The notes: generated by a model from the sequence alone, not told the origin. A stretch of 64,000 nt of DNA from Listeria ivanovii subsp. ivanovii (GCF_900187025.1 NZ_LT906478.1:2216001-2280000); one strand, 5' to 3'. Shown: positions 25,349 through 34,602, counted from the first letter of the stretch. Made by a program: numbers and translations.

Positions 25349-25822
25349 CTATACCTGATTTTTAGCTAGTAATTTGATCAATTCTTCTTTTGTTTTAACT
25401 GTCTGAAATTGTCCTATCACCTCATCATCTGCAAGTAAAATTGCTACTTTTTGGAGTAATTTTATATGGGTGGTCGTTGCATCTGAATTTTTGACTGCGA
25501 ACAGAATAATAATATTTACTGGTTTATCATCTAAAGACTCCCATTCGATTGGCTCTTTGGTTCGTCCCACCGCAATCGATGTGTTTGTTACACTCGCCGA
25601 TTTCCCGTGCGGAATTGCTACCCCTTCACCTAACCCGGTTTTGCCTTCTTCCTCACGATACAAGACGTCTGCGATAAATGCGTCCTTATCAGCAACCGCT
25701 TCCATTTGAACAAGTAAATCAGTTAGTTCTTCAATTACTTCTAACTTGGTTGTGGCTTTTAAATCTAAATTAACAAGCGCTGGATTAATTACTTTACTAA
25801 TATCTAATTCTTGAATATCCAT
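25349..25822 (-). CDS. PTS fructose-family EIIA component
   Basis: A 157-residue EIIA of the fructose/mannitol (PTS_EIIA_2) family. The phosphorylatable His72 lies in GEGVAIPHGK. It takes phosphate from HPr and passes it to EIIB. First structural gene after the regulator, 11 bases downstream, ribosome site AGGAGG. Such free-standing EIIA proteins may also phosphorylate the PRD regulator. Confidence 0.94.
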   Translation of the reverse strand: MDIQELDISKVINPALVNLDLKATTKLEVIEELTDLLVQMEAVADKDAFIADVLYREEEGKTGLGEGVAIPHGKSASVTNTSIAVGRTKEPIEWESLDDKPVNIIILFAVKNSDATTTHIKLLQKVAILLADDEVIGQFQTVKTKEELIKLLAKNQV

Positions 25823-25833
25823 GGATTTGCCTC

Positions 25834-27291
25834 CTATAAACTTTCCATTAATTTTTCCACCATCATTTTATCTTTCTCTGTAAACATGGCACTCACTAGT
25901 AGTGATGGAATAGATTCATTACTATCTGTTTTAATTGTTGTTAGAATAAAGTCAATATTCCGATAGTCTTGTAAATTATTTTTGAATCTTGTAGATGATA
26001 AAACGTCTACTATTTCAACATCTGGAAATGCTTTTTGAACTTTTACTTTTAATAATTCCGATGTTCCAATTCCGCTAGAACACATAATAATAATTCGTTT
26101 TATTAATGGTGATTGCTCGATGTGTTTGGCAAAGTAGATCGTAATATAGCCAATTTCATCCTCTGATATCGTGTGGATTTTAAATGTTGTAGCCACATCT
26201 CTAGCAGTTTCTTTCATAATTTCAAAAAGGCTGCCGTATTCTAATTTAATATCACTTAATAAATTGTTTTTTATATTTATTTGGTGGTTCATTCGATTCA
26301 CCATTGGCTTCATATGACTTAAAAGCTCGATTTTTAGTTGCTTTTTATTAAAAGGGATGTTCATTTTAGCGGCCACTTGGTTGATATAAAAATCCGTCAT
26401 TTCCTCTACTATTGGTAACATGTTGTTAGGAACTAATTCAATTTCATGATTAAAGCGTGAAGAAATTAAATACTGGAGAAAATGAAACGTTTCGCAATTA
26501 GGCAGCTTCATATCCAAATATTGTTCAATAGCTTCGATTGCTTCCACAGCGATTAAATGAAGTGTTTCATTAGTAATGGTGTATTTTTCGTTTGTCTCAG
26601 CAAATTCTTTCACCTCTCCTTGCCTGAAGCGATTGATTAAAATATACAAATGAGAAAAAATATTAATATCATATGGATAAGGGATACTAATTTCCAGTTT
26701 GTTTTCGATAATTTCCATTTGTTGTACGATAAACTGTACGTCTTCTTTATTTAAATCACTATATTCTGTTTTCAAGTCATCATAACTGGATAAATCTAGG
26801 TTGTTAATGACTTCATTAATTGCTGTTCGAATATTTTCTTCGGTTCCAACCACACGGATTTCTTTTTGCCGCTTTTGAATAGTTAAATGGTACTTATCAA
26901 TCGATTGGTTTAACAGTGTAAAATCATTTTTTATTGAGTTATAACCAACATAGTATCCTTCATATAAACGGTGGATATTTAAATATTTTGGAGATTTAAA
27001 TAGGATTTGAAGCAGGATTTTTTCTCTTCGTTCAGTAGGTGTATAGCCAAAAATATCTTCTGTCGTTTCTAGTTTCGCTTGAATATAGGCTTTATAATCA
27101 AGCTTGAAACCACGCCCCTTTTCTGAAATCAAGATGTCTTTTTTTCCTGTTGTACTATTAATATTTTTGATTTTCCGGTAAATCGTCTTAGAAGAAACAT
27201 CAAGAATTTCCGCTAATTGATTGGCTGTTAGAAAATCATTTTTCGTTAGGAACAAGTTAATTAATGTACGCTCCGTTTTTGTTAGAAGCAT
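25834..27291 (-). CDS. PRD-containing PTS regulator (BglG/MtlR type)
   Basis: A 485-residue transcription activator controlled by PTS phosphorylation. Order: N-terminal winged helix (ERTLINLFLTKNDFLTANQLAEILDVSSKTIYRKIKNI), second HTH-like region, two PRDs with conserved histidines (NIFSHLYILINRFRQG near residue 215; LLSHMKPMVNRM near 325) and a C-terminal EIIB-Gat-like domain with CSSGIG. The terminal EIIA domain found in full MtlR/LicR is absent, perhaps replaced by the separate EIIA. I start at the ATG at 27291 (ribosome site GGAGGTGATG); eleven upstream in-frame codons lack one. It should activate its own PTS-aldolase operon. Confidence 0.88.
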   Translation of the reverse strand: MLLTKTERTLINLFLTKNDFLTANQLAEILDVSSKTIYRKIKNINSTTGKKDILISEKGRGFKLDYKAYIQAKLETTEDIFGYTPTERREKILLQILFKSPKYLNIHRLYEGYYVGYNSIKNDFTLLNQSIDKYHLTIQKRQKEIRVVGTEENIRTAINEVINNLDLSSYDDLKTEYSDLNKEDVQFIVQQMEIIENKLEISIPYPYDINIFSHLYILINRFRQGEVKEFAETNEKYTITNETLHLIAVEAIEAIEQYLDMKLPNCETFHFLQYLISSRFNHEIELVPNNMLPIVEEMTDFYINQVAAKMNIPFNKKQLKIELLSHMKPMVNRMNHQINIKNNLLSDIKLEYGSLFEIMKETARDVATTFKIHTISEDEIGYITIYFAKHIEQSPLIKRIIIMCSSGIGTSELLKVKVQKAFPDVEIVDVLSSTRFKNNLQDYRNIDFILTTIKTDSNESIPSLLVSAMFTEKDKMMVEKLMESL

Positions 27292-27313
27292 TTCATCACC
27301 TCCTCTACGGTCT

Positions 27314-27344
27314 ATTATACACAAATAAAAGAAAACGGTTACAA
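27314..27344 (-). promoter_or_regulatory. PTS-aldolase operon promoter with cre site
   Basis: Minus-strand -10 TATAAT (27314-27319) with a weak -35 TTGTAA (27339-27344). A cre match TTGTAACCGTTTTCTT (27329-27344, 14 of 16) overlaps it, suggesting CcpA repression. Confidence 0.65.
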
Positions 27345-27495
27345 TAAGTTATGTCCACTACACTAGACATTCTTTTGACAAAGTTTGTGAAATCTCATTC
27401 GCTCACTTCAACAAAACTCAAGCTACTTTTAGCAAGACAATAGCTCTTTAAAAACGTATAATGATGATGGAAAGAAATTAGAAAGGGGTGTTCGT

Positions 27496-28392
27496 GTGAC
27501 GCTTGAACTACATAATGTTACAAAAAAATTTGCTGATAAAACAGCTGTGAATGACTTGTCTTTTCGAGTAGAAGAAGGGAAAATACTTGGACTCATTGGA
27601 CAAAATGGTGCTGGAAAAACGACTACTTTTCGCCTGATTTTGCATTTTTTAGAGGCCACTTCTGGAAAAATCACATGGAATGGCAAAGAAGTAAGTAAAA
27701 TCGACCCGAATATCGTCGGCTATTTGCCAGAGGAACGTGGTTTGTATCCAAATGTCACCATCGAAGAGCAACTGATATTTTTTGCAGAACTAAAAGGGTA
27801 TCCTAAGCAAAAAATAAAAAATGAGATAGATGATTGGTTAGAACGTGCCGAGGTTGTTGGTAAAAAGACAGATTTAATTAAGACGTTATCCAAAGGAAAC
27901 CAACAAAAAATCCAGCTTTTAAGTACGATTATTCATCAACCAAAACTAGTTATTTTAGATGAACCTTTTAGTGGTCTTGATCCTGTGAATGCTGAAATTT
28001 TGAAAAAGTTTGTTTTTGATTTACGTGCTTCTGGAGCTGCTATTATTTTCTCCAGCCACCGTATGGAAAATGTCGAGGAACTATGTGATTCGCTTCTAAT
28101 GTTAAAAAAAGGCAGTACGGTGCTTCAAGGAACAACTGAATCCGTTAAATCTGTCTTTGGTCGTAAACGAATTTTCATTGAATCAGGTCATACAAAAGAA
28201 CAACTAGCTGCATTGCCTGGAGTACTTCATATCAAAACTCAACGCAATGGTGTTTTCCAGCTGAAAATAGCCAATGAATCTGATGCCGAGAAAATTTTCG
28301 ATTATGTCACAAAAGATGGATTCATCCAAACATTCAGCCTCCAAGCTCCAACACTCGAAGAAATCTTTAAATGGAAAGCTGGTGAATTCTAA
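27496..28392 (+). CDS. ABC exporter ATPase (NatA/YhaQ-like)
   Basis: A 298-residue ATPase with Walker A GQNGAGKTTTF, Q-loop YLPEERGLYPN, signature LSKGNQQKIQLLS, Walker B LVILDEPFSGLDP and the H-loop SSHRM. The GTG start at 27496 follows AAAGGGG. A C-terminal ~80-residue extension (RKRIFIESGHTKEQL onwards) is usual for this subfamily. The permease gene overlaps its stop by one base. Similar to NatA/YhaQ; substrate unknown (sodium or a drug are the usual proposals). Confidence 0.9.
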   Translation: MTLELHNVTKKFADKTAVNDLSFRVEEGKILGLIGQNGAGKTTTFRLILHFLEATSGKITWNGKEVSKIDPNIVGYLPEERGLYPNVTIEEQLIFFAELKGYPKQKIKNEIDDWLERAEVVGKKTDLIKTLSKGNQQKIQLLSTIIHQPKLVILDEPFSGLDPVNAEILKKFVFDLRASGAAIIFSSHRMENVEELCDSLLMLKKGSTVLQGTTESVKSVFGRKRIFIESGHTKEQLAALPGVLHIKTQRNGVFQLKIANESDAEKIFDYVTKDGFIQTFSLQAPTLEEIFKWKAGEF

Positions 28393-29627
28393 TGAGTAAA
28401 TTTTGGGTTATTACGAAACAAGTTTATAAAAGGCGTGTAAAAACAAAATCATTTCTTATTTCCCTTTTATTTCCCGTCTTCATTGCGGCACTCATTGCTG
28501 GAATTCCCAAAATGGTTGAGTACTTTGATTCTAGCAGCGATATTACAACCATTGCGGTTTTAACAGACAATCCCATTTATCAAAAAGCATTAGCAAAAGA
28601 TAAAGATAACTTCAAAGTAATGCCGAAAATCACTGATAAAACAGCCGCTCAGTCAGCTCTTAAAGATGGTGAGATTGATGGTTTTGTGACGATTACAGAA
28701 AAAAATGATACGGTAAGCGCAGTTTATACAACGGAGGAAACAGCTGGACAAGATATCCTTACTAGATTAACGGAAGACCTTACCGCAACCAAAGTAGCCG
28801 AAAAAGCAGCTATTTATAAAATCACAAGTGATCAATTAAACGAAATTACCTCACCAGTTTCGGTAACCAATGATTTAGAGGCCAGTAACCAACTAACGAA
28901 TCATGAAAAAGATGTAATGAGTGCTGCTGTCCTGATTTTAACGCTCGTTATCTTTATTTTCGTGATGAGCTATGCAAATATTGTCGCTTCTGAAATCGCT
29001 ACGGAAAAAGGTACGAGGATTATGGAAGTTATCTTGTCAAGTGTTTCTGCCACGACACATTTGTTTGCTAAATTAACAGCCATCATCTTAATGCTCCTAA
29101 CACAAATTGGCTTTTATGTCGTTTGTGGAGCGATTGTCCTAATTGCAGGCAGAAATACAACTATGGTCCAAAACGTACTTGATCAAGTAGCTGTGTTCCC
29201 TGCTTATTACCTTGTGCTGAATCTATTATTTGTGATTTTGGGATTACTTTTATATATCTTAATCGCGGCAATGATTGGCTCGATGGTTCCGAATGTAGAA
29301 ACAGTGGCACAGTTTATTTATCCGATGACTATCCTAGCTATTATCGGTTACTGGGGCTCTATCGCAGCAGCGAACGCACCAGACAATTTACTGGTTATTA
29401 TTGGCTCCTATATCCCAACATTTTCGCCAATGATGATGTTAGCTAGAATGGACCTATTATCTGTCTCCACACTAGGTATATTTAGTTCGCTAGCTATTCT
29501 TGCACTAAGCGTAGTCGGCGCTTTTTTCCTAACCGTGCGTCTTTATCAAGGAAATGTCTTACTTTACTCCAATGATGGTTTGTGGAAAACATGGAAAACC
29601 TCCTTATCCTATGCAAAAAGAAAATAA
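28392..29627 (+). CDS. ABC exporter permease (NatB/YhaP-like)
   Basis: A 411-residue ABC-2-type permease: one N-terminal helix, an extracytoplasmic domain of about 150 residues (YFDSSSDITTIAVL to MSAAVLIL), then five or six helices with the ABC-2 loop VASEIATEKGTRIMEVILSSVS. The start ATG overlaps the ATPase stop, so the two are translated together as a two-gene exporter. Substrate not inferable. Confidence 0.9.
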   Translation: MSKFWVITKQVYKRRVKTKSFLISLLFPVFIAALIAGIPKMVEYFDSSSDITTIAVLTDNPIYQKALAKDKDNFKVMPKITDKTAAQSALKDGEIDGFVTITEKNDTVSAVYTTEETAGQDILTRLTEDLTATKVAEKAAIYKITSDQLNEITSPVSVTNDLEASNQLTNHEKDVMSAAVLILTLVIFIFVMSYANIVASEIATEKGTRIMEVILSSVSATTHLFAKLTAIILMLLTQIGFYVVCGAIVLIAGRNTTMVQNVLDQVAVFPAYYLVLNLLFVILGLLLYILIAAMIGSMVPNVETVAQFIYPMTILAIIGYWGSIAAANAPDNLLVIIGSYIPTFSPMMMLARMDLLSVSTLGIFSSLAILALSVVGAFFLTVRLYQGNVLLYSNDGLWKTWKTSLSYAKRK

Positions 29628-29643
29628 AGAAAGTTGGTAAATT

Positions 29644-30117
29644 ATGCAAATTAGATTATCCGTTCGTGAAGATGCCTCATCCATGGTGGAACTTGAACAT
29701 TTGGTTTGGACACCTGGCACAACTCCTGGAAATATTCATTTTGATAGCGAGGCAGAATTCTTACTCAAAAACCCCCCCGGCTCCAAAGTAGTCGTCGTTA
29801 AAGAGGATAAAGTAATTGGGATCCTTGGTTATAAATCGCCTATCCCTCTTCCGTCCAATAAACACGTAGTAGAACTTGATATTGCCGTACATCCTGACTA
29901 CCAGCGCGAAGGTATTGGTCAACTACTAATGGATAAAATGAAAGAAATAGCCCGTGAAAAAGGCTACCTCAAAATCTCTTTGCGCGTTCTATCTATCAAT
30001 CAAAGAGCCATTCGTTTTTATGAAAAGAACGGTTTTAAACAAGAGGGATTACTTGAAAAAGAATTTATTATTGATGGAAAATTTGTAGATGATATTTTAA
30101 TGGCTTATTTCCTCTAA
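29644..30117 (+). CDS. GNAT family N-acetyltransferase
   Basis: A 157-residue acetyltransferase: ELDIAVHPDYQREGIGQLLMDKM is the strand and acetyl-CoA loop, then INQRAIRFYEKNGFKQEG. Resembles RimI/YhbS-like GNATs of unknown substrate. The gene lies 16 bases after the exporter permease on the same strand, so it may be cotranscribed. Ribosome site (AAAGTTGG) is weak. Confidence 0.85.
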   Translation: MQIRLSVREDASSMVELEHLVWTPGTTPGNIHFDSEAEFLLKNPPGSKVVVVKEDKVIGILGYKSPIPLPSNKHVVELDIAVHPDYQREGIGQLLMDKMKEIAREKGYLKISLRVLSINQRAIRFYEKNGFKQEGLLEKEFIIDGKFVDDILMAYFL

Positions 30118-30175
30118 CTAAAGACCCTATTTCATTCATTAAGCTATGACTTTATAATCATTTTTCGTATAAAGC

Positions 30176-30200
30176 GTTTACATTTTTTGGTAGCGGTTAT
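30176..30200 (+). promoter_or_regulatory. Sigma-B-type promoter of the Rli47 RNA
   Basis: GTTTAC (30176-30181), 13-base spacer, GGTTAT (30195-30200), matching the Listeria sigma-B consensus GTTT-N13-15-GGGWAT with one change in the -10. The AAAGCGTTTACAT here also half-resembles a cre site, but the promoter reading explains it better. Confidence 0.78.
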
Positions 30201-30205
30201 ATATA

Positions 30206-30716
30206 GAATACAACGAACAAAAAAGGTGATGCGAATGACAAAAACTTGGTGTACAAGCTGATTTTTTCTCAGCTTTGTCATATGCCGGCAAAACGTCTGG
30301 TGAAGGATTTTAGTGTCAAGCAGCTAAAGTTAGCTTACAGGAGGAAGGCGAGGAGTATACGCCGCGTCAAGGACTTAACTAACTTAGTTGTAGGAAGACG
30401 GACTTTCGTTACGTCGCCCATTTATCAATATTTTTTAAGCCTCACTAAATTGGTAAATAAGCGAATAAAGTATCGTATCATTAATGGCCACTATTGGAAC
30501 AAGTTACGGGCGCTCATTTATTCGTAAGTGGAATATCTTGAGGAATAAAGGTTAGATAAAATTGGCCTACTTGTTCGAAAATGCCTCACCGTTTTCCGAA
30601 TGTTGTATGTTTATTCAGAAGCATCCAGACATGGTCCGGCCATCAGATGAGTGGCAAGACAAGCTCATCCGAAAAGAAAAACCCCGTGTGATGAAAGTTA
30701 CCACGCGGGGTTTTTT
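30206..30716 (+). ncRNA. rli47: Small RNA Rli47/SbrE (sigma-B dependent)
   Basis: A region of about 510 bases bounded by a sigma-B-type promoter and a strong terminator, between a GNAT gene and a GntR-like gene. Size, position and promoter match my recollection of L. monocytogenes Rli47 (SbrE), a ~514-nt sigma-B-controlled RNA reported to repress ilvA translation in stationary phase. Frames inside are arginine/lysine-rich chance openings without ribosome sites, except an 8-codon frame near the 5' end (30235-30261) with a good Shine-Dalgarno. Identity rests on synteny and signals, since I cannot align it. Confidence 0.8.
30678..30716. terminator. Terminator of Rli47
   Basis: AAAACCCCGTGTG pairs with CCACGCGGGGTTTT, followed by six Ts. 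The A-run upstream lets it serve the convergent gene as well, whose stop codon is at 30719. Confidence 0.9.
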
Positions 30717-30718
30717 GA

Positions 30719-31366
30719 TTAAGAAAATAAAATGGAAATATTTTTATCATAAAATTTTTGAATCACGAGATGACATTCCTCAAACTCTCTTGCCTCTAAA
30801 TGATTAACTAATTCTTCTAGTGACTCTGTAATATCCATGATAAAGGCATCAAAAAACAATTTCTCATTCTTTATTTTCATCTTCTGTAAAAGCATCGTAA
30901 ATGTATCAATATTTTTCTCCATAGCTGGCATTTCTGTATAGTGAATCATACAAGCGTAAAAGTTTTTAACATGATCAATGAACACATCTGTATTTTGATC
31001 AGCAACGGCCAGTTTTATATAGACTAATTCTTTACGAAGACAAGTCGCACATATTTCCGCATCTTGATCTTGTAACTTTTGAACCGCATAGTTAAGATGA
31101 AAAAAAGCTAACTTTAAACGTGATTTTTCACGATGTTCAGCTTCGTTTTTTGTCGTTACTGAAAAGCTTTGTCCGCCATTGTCCTCACATAACATACCAC
31201 TTTTATGTAGGCAGTGGAGTGCGCCAAAAGCCACTTGTTTGCTGACTTGAAATCGTTTCATAATGTCGTCTATACCCACTTTTTCGCCATTTCCCAAAGT
31301 GTTAGTCATTATTTCATTCTTGATTTCTCCGTATATCGGATCTGCAACATATCCACTTTTTTCCAT
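30719..31366 (-). CDS. GntR-like transcriptional regulator
   Basis: A 215-residue protein with a short winged helix near the N-terminus (YGEIKNEIMTNTLGNGEKVGIDDIMKRFQVSKQVAFGALHCLHKSGMLCED) in GntR style, and a helical C-terminal domain of about 140 residues resembling FCD effector domains. Metal-binding histidines of FCD are not clearly conserved. Start at the ATG at 31366. Convergent with Rli47, whose terminator ends two bases before this stop codon. Targets unknown. Confidence 0.7.
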   Translation of the reverse strand: MEKSGYVADPIYGEIKNEIMTNTLGNGEKVGIDDIMKRFQVSKQVAFGALHCLHKSGMLCEDNGGQSFSVTTKNEAEHREKSRLKLAFFHLNYAVQKLQDQDAEICATCLRKELVYIKLAVADQNTDVFIDHVKNFYACMIHYTEMPAMEKNIDTFTMLLQKMKIKNEKLFFDAFIMDITESLEELVNHLEAREFEECHLVIQKFYDKNISILFS

Positions 31367-31509
31367 AATTTAACCTCTTTGTTTTTTATTGCTTACAATG
31401 TTATATTTTACACGAAAAGAATACTTTTTGATACGCTATTTCAGAAAAAAATTATGTACATTCTGTTACAATGAAACTTTTATAGCTAACTGGTTTGGTC
31501 TCTGATTAT

Positions 31510-31541
31510 AACAAAAAAGCAGGACCAAGCAGCCCTACTTT
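31510..31541 (-). terminator. Terminator of the EIIC-like membrane protein
   Basis: Minus strand AAGTAGG pairs with CCTGCTT (one G-T), followed by a T-run, just after the stop at 31551. Confidence 0.75.
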
Positions 31542-31550
31542 TCCGTGTTG

Positions 31551-32567
31551 TTATTGTAGTTCAACGGTTAAATCCCCAGTTTTCAGGTGTTCTTTTTTGA
31601 TTAATATCGGTCTGACAATAAGTGAAATAACACCTGGCAAGACAACTGCAACCAAAATAAAAGCAGCAAGTGTGCTGAATCCGTAATTAGCTATTAAATA
31701 AAGTGGTGCAACAAACGCACATAACCCAAGCCCTGCCACCTCACTAGATGCTTGAATATGGAAAACCATCACACCAAGAGGTCCTGCAATTAAAGTCGTC
31801 AGTAATGGAACTAACATGACGCTAGGTTTTTTTATAATGTTTGGTGTTTGTAACTTTGGCGTACAAATAAGTTGTGCAAAAAACGCACCCCAGTTGTTAT
31901 CTCGGTAGCTTAACACTGCAAATGATACAAATTGAACCGAACAACCAATTAACGCTGCTGCACTAGCAGTTGGATCTAATTGAAGCGCAATTGCAAGAGC
32001 GGCTGACGAAGCTGGACTAAGAATTAATACTCCAAAAACAAACGCGATAACCATAGATGAAATCAGCGGTGAACCTCCAATTAATGAACTAATTCCTAAA
32101 CTAACAGAGTCTAAAATTGGCGCCATAATCTTAGCAAATAAAATACCACTAAGCCCGCCTGCCAGAAGCGATACCCCTGGAATTAAAATCATATCAAACT
32201 TAGTCTTTCCTGTTACACGCTTTCCAGTCCAAACTGCCACAATGACGGCTAAAATAGCTCCGACCGGTTCGCCACTAGTTATTCCAACACCCCCACCAGC
32301 AAGCGTCACCACTGCTCCACCACCAATAATAGCAGATGCCGCTGCACTTATCGTCACAAGTGTGTTTGCATGCAAGCACATCGCAATCCCAACGCCTATT
32401 GCCGGTATTAACATTGTCTTCCCAATTGCACCAATTGTCACAAGAACCGAAACTCCTGTCATTTGCCCGATGGTTTGTAAAAGAAGTCCGATTCCAAGTG
32501 TTACAAGAACCGCATTTGCTATTCCCATCGAGGCTTTATAGGAACGATCTATAAAATAATCCTTCAT
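31551..32567 (-). CDS. PTS_EIIC_2-like membrane protein
   Basis: A 338-residue polytopic protein with about nine or ten Gly/Ala-rich helices (GIANAVLVTLGIGLLLQTIG; LVTISAAASAIIGGGAVVTLAGGG; LILSPASSAALAIALQL). The pattern matches PF13303 (PTS_EIIC_2), proteins related to PTS membrane components but lacking IIA/IIB partners. No PTS genes adjoin it. A transporter of unknown substrate is likely. Confidence 0.75.
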   Translation of the reverse strand: MKDYFIDRSYKASMGIANAVLVTLGIGLLLQTIGQMTGVSVLVTIGAIGKTMLIPAIGVGIAMCLHANTLVTISAAASAIIGGGAVVTLAGGGVGITSGEPVGAILAVIVAVWTGKRVTGKTKFDMILIPGVSLLAGGLSGILFAKIMAPILDSVSLGISSLIGGSPLISSMVIAFVFGVLILSPASSAALAIALQLDPTASAAALIGCSVQFVSFAVLSYRDNNWGAFFAQLICTPKLQTPNIIKKPSVMLVPLLTTLIAGPLGVMVFHIQASSEVAGLGLCAFVAPLYLIANYGFSTLAAFILVAVVLPGVISLIVRPILIKKEHLKTGDLTVELQ

Positions 32568-32629
32568 TTCTTCTCCCTTTCTAAAATGTATTCTTTCTCA
32601 TTGTAATCACAACGAGGTAAAAAAGCTAG

Positions 32630-33490
32630 CTATAATGACTGATTATCATGCAAAAATGCTAAAAATGTTTCCGCGATTCGATTTTCTAGCATTTGTTTAT
32701 TTTTTAGAACAGAAAATTTACGCATCAATATCTTATCTGTATGAAAGGTAAGCAAATCACCTTTTTTTATTTCTTCTTCTACGACGCATCTTGAAATAAC
32801 GGTATAGCCAACCTCTTTAAGAACCATTTGTTTGACTGCCATATTACTCCAAGCTACGATCCGCTCTGTCACATTCCAACCATTTGTACTAATGACATGA
32901 TCTAGATATTCACGCGTGCCTGAGCCTTCTTCCCGAGCAACCCAGGTCGTACCTTTTTGAATCTCCTCTACCGATCCACTTGCTGGACCAACAATACACA
33001 TTTCATCATCTAAAAATGCACTTATTTCAAGATCTTTTTTATTTATTTGACCTTCAATTAATCCTATGTCGACTTGTAGCAATTCTACTTTATCGGCAAT
33101 TTTTGCAGTATTCTCTATAATTAACTCTAGGGTAATTTCCGGATACTGGGCATGAAACTTAGCAATCATCGCAGGCAAATAGTACTCTCCTACTGTAAAA
33201 CTAGCTCCAACTCGTAACCTTCCTTTTAAATGATGATGGTACAGGCTAATTTCTTCCTCGACTTGTTTGTACAGTCCTTCTAATTGTTTCGCCCGGTGAT
33301 AAAGTATTTCTCCTGTCGCTGTTAAAACGAACTTTTTCGCTTGTCTGTATATTAATTCTGTATCATAATGCTGTTCTAACTTTTTTAGTTGCAAAGAAAC
33401 AGCTGGTTGCGATATGTGTAATTCTTCCGAAGCTTTTGTAAAACTCTTCAACTCCACTACTCGAATATAGGTCCTAAGCGCTTCATCCAT
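32630..33490 (-). CDS. LysR family transcriptional regulator (CysL/YeiE-like)
   Basis: A 286-residue LysR regulator: N-terminal winged helix (TYIRVVELKSFTKASEELHISQPAVSLQLKKLE) and a substrate-binding-like effector domain (GRLRVGASFTVGEYYLPAMIAKFH, VDIGLIEGQINKKDLE, WVAREEGSGTREYLD). The start at 33490 has GGAGGGGAT upstream; ten further in-frame codons lack a ribosome site. It diverges from the YeiH-type gene with an inverted repeat between them, the standard arrangement for a LysR protein controlling its neighbour. Related members respond to sulfur metabolites. Confidence 0.9.
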   Translation of the reverse strand: MDEALRTYIRVVELKSFTKASEELHISQPAVSLQLKKLEQHYDTELIYRQAKKFVLTATGEILYHRAKQLEGLYKQVEEEISLYHHHLKGRLRVGASFTVGEYYLPAMIAKFHAQYPEITLELIIENTAKIADKVELLQVDIGLIEGQINKKDLEISAFLDDEMCIVGPASGSVEEIQKGTTWVAREEGSGTREYLDHVISTNGWNVTERIVAWSNMAVKQMVLKEVGYTVISRCVVEEEIKKGDLLTFHTDKILMRKFSVLKNKQMLENRIAETFLAFLHDNQSL

Positions 33491-33511
33491 TTTATCCCCT
33501 CCATAAATAAA

Positions 33512-33525
33512 TATTATCAATAATA
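33512..33525. promoter_or_regulatory. Probable LysR-type operator
   Basis: TATTAT-CA-ATAATA inverted repeat in the 104-base gap between the divergent lysR and yeiH-like genes; AT-rich T-N11-A style dyad. Assignment is by position and symmetry. Confidence 0.5.
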
Positions 33526-33594
33526 TAATTAATATAAATTTTACTAATAAAACTGGAAATGGTAAAGTAAAAACATAAAGAAAGGAGGGGTTAT

Positions 33595-34602
33595 ATGAGT
33601 CAATCTTTATTTCGACTTAAAACATTTTGGTATGGCATTGCACTTACTTTTTGTATCGCTGGATTATCTTATTTTCTAGCTAAACTACCATTTTTAATGA
33701 TTCTTGGGCAACTTGTTACAGCTATTTTAATTGGTATTATTATTCGTGCTCTTGTGCCAATTCCTGACAAATGGTTTACAGGAATTCAGTTCTCTAATAA
33801 AGTCATTCTTCGGGCCGGAATTATCTTACTAGGTTTCCGACTAAATTTAGTGGATATTTACAATGCCGGATGGCGTGTTTTCCTCATTGCAGCTCTATGT
33901 CTTAGTTTTGGCATTACTGTCGTTTACTTTTTAGCCAAATTATTTGGGGTAGATAAAAAACTAGCGATTTTAGTTGCCTGTGGAACTGGGATTTGTGGGG
34001 CTGCGGCGGTTGTAGCCATTTCTCCTCAAGTAAAGGCAGACAACAACCAAACGGCGGTAGCTGCTACGATTATTGCTTTACTTGGAACTATTTTTACTGT
34101 TGTTTATACACTCATCTATCCTATTTTACCGCTTGGACCTGATGGCTATGGTATTTTCTCAGGTGCGACACTTCATGAAATCGCACATGTAATTGCTGCT
34201 GCTGATCCTGGTGGTACTTCCGCAGTTGATATGGCCGTTATCGTCAAATTAACTCGCGTAGCCTTGCTTGTACCAGTTTGTTTCGTCGTTGCAAAAATGG
34301 TGAATGTCGGAACAAAAAACCGCTTTTCTTGGGCTGAGCTTCCTGTTCCATGGTTTATTTTTGGATTTTTAGCAACCAGTGCCATTAATAGTTTTGATAT
34401 CATTCCGTCATCTATAACAGATTTCCTTGTCGTTTGCGCTTATTTCCTAATTGCCATGTCAATGGGTGCCCTTGGATTGAATGTCCATTTACCTTCTTTT
34501 GGAAAAATGGGAGGGAAACCATTTGCCGCTGCATTTATTGGTTCTATTTTACTTTCTGCTTTCGGCTTAGGTTTGGTACTTTTGTTTCATTTAGCAGGTT
34601 AA
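33595..34602 (+). CDS. YeiH/UPF0324 family putative sulfate exporter
   Basis: A 335-residue membrane protein of about ten helices of the PF03601 family. Signatures: [71 protein letters not shown] and [21 protein letters not shown]. Related proteins are annotated as sulfate or sulfite exporters, but evidence is thin. Divergent from a LysR regulator, which probably controls it. Ribosome site AAAGGAGGGG. Confidence 0.88.
   Translation: MSQSLFRLKTFWYGIALTFCIAGLSYFLAKLPFLMILGQLVTAILIGIIIRALVPIPDKWFTGIQFSNKVILRAGIILLGFRLNLVDIYNAGWRVFLIAALCLSFGITVVYFLAKLFGVDKKLAILVACGTGICGAAAVVAISPQVKADNNQTAVAATIIALLGTIFTVVYTLIYPILPLGPDGYGIFSGATLHEIAHVIAAADPGGTSAVDMAVIVKLTRVALLVPVCFVVAKMVNVGTKNRFSWAELPVPWFIFGFLATSAINSFDIIPSSITDFLVVCAYFLIAMSMGALGLNVHLPSFGKMGGKPFAAAFIGSILLSAFGLGLVLLFHLAG

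Noticed and set aside
30171-30187. Possible cre site AAAGCGTTTACAT upstream of Rli47
   Set aside because: The left half does not match the cre consensus, and GTTTAC fits a sigma-B -35 at correct spacing to GGTTAT.
30246-30527. 93-codon frame on the plus strand in the Rli47 region
   Set aside because: Unusually Arg/Lys-rich, no ribosome binding site, and lies inside an RNA bounded by sigma-B promoter and terminator.
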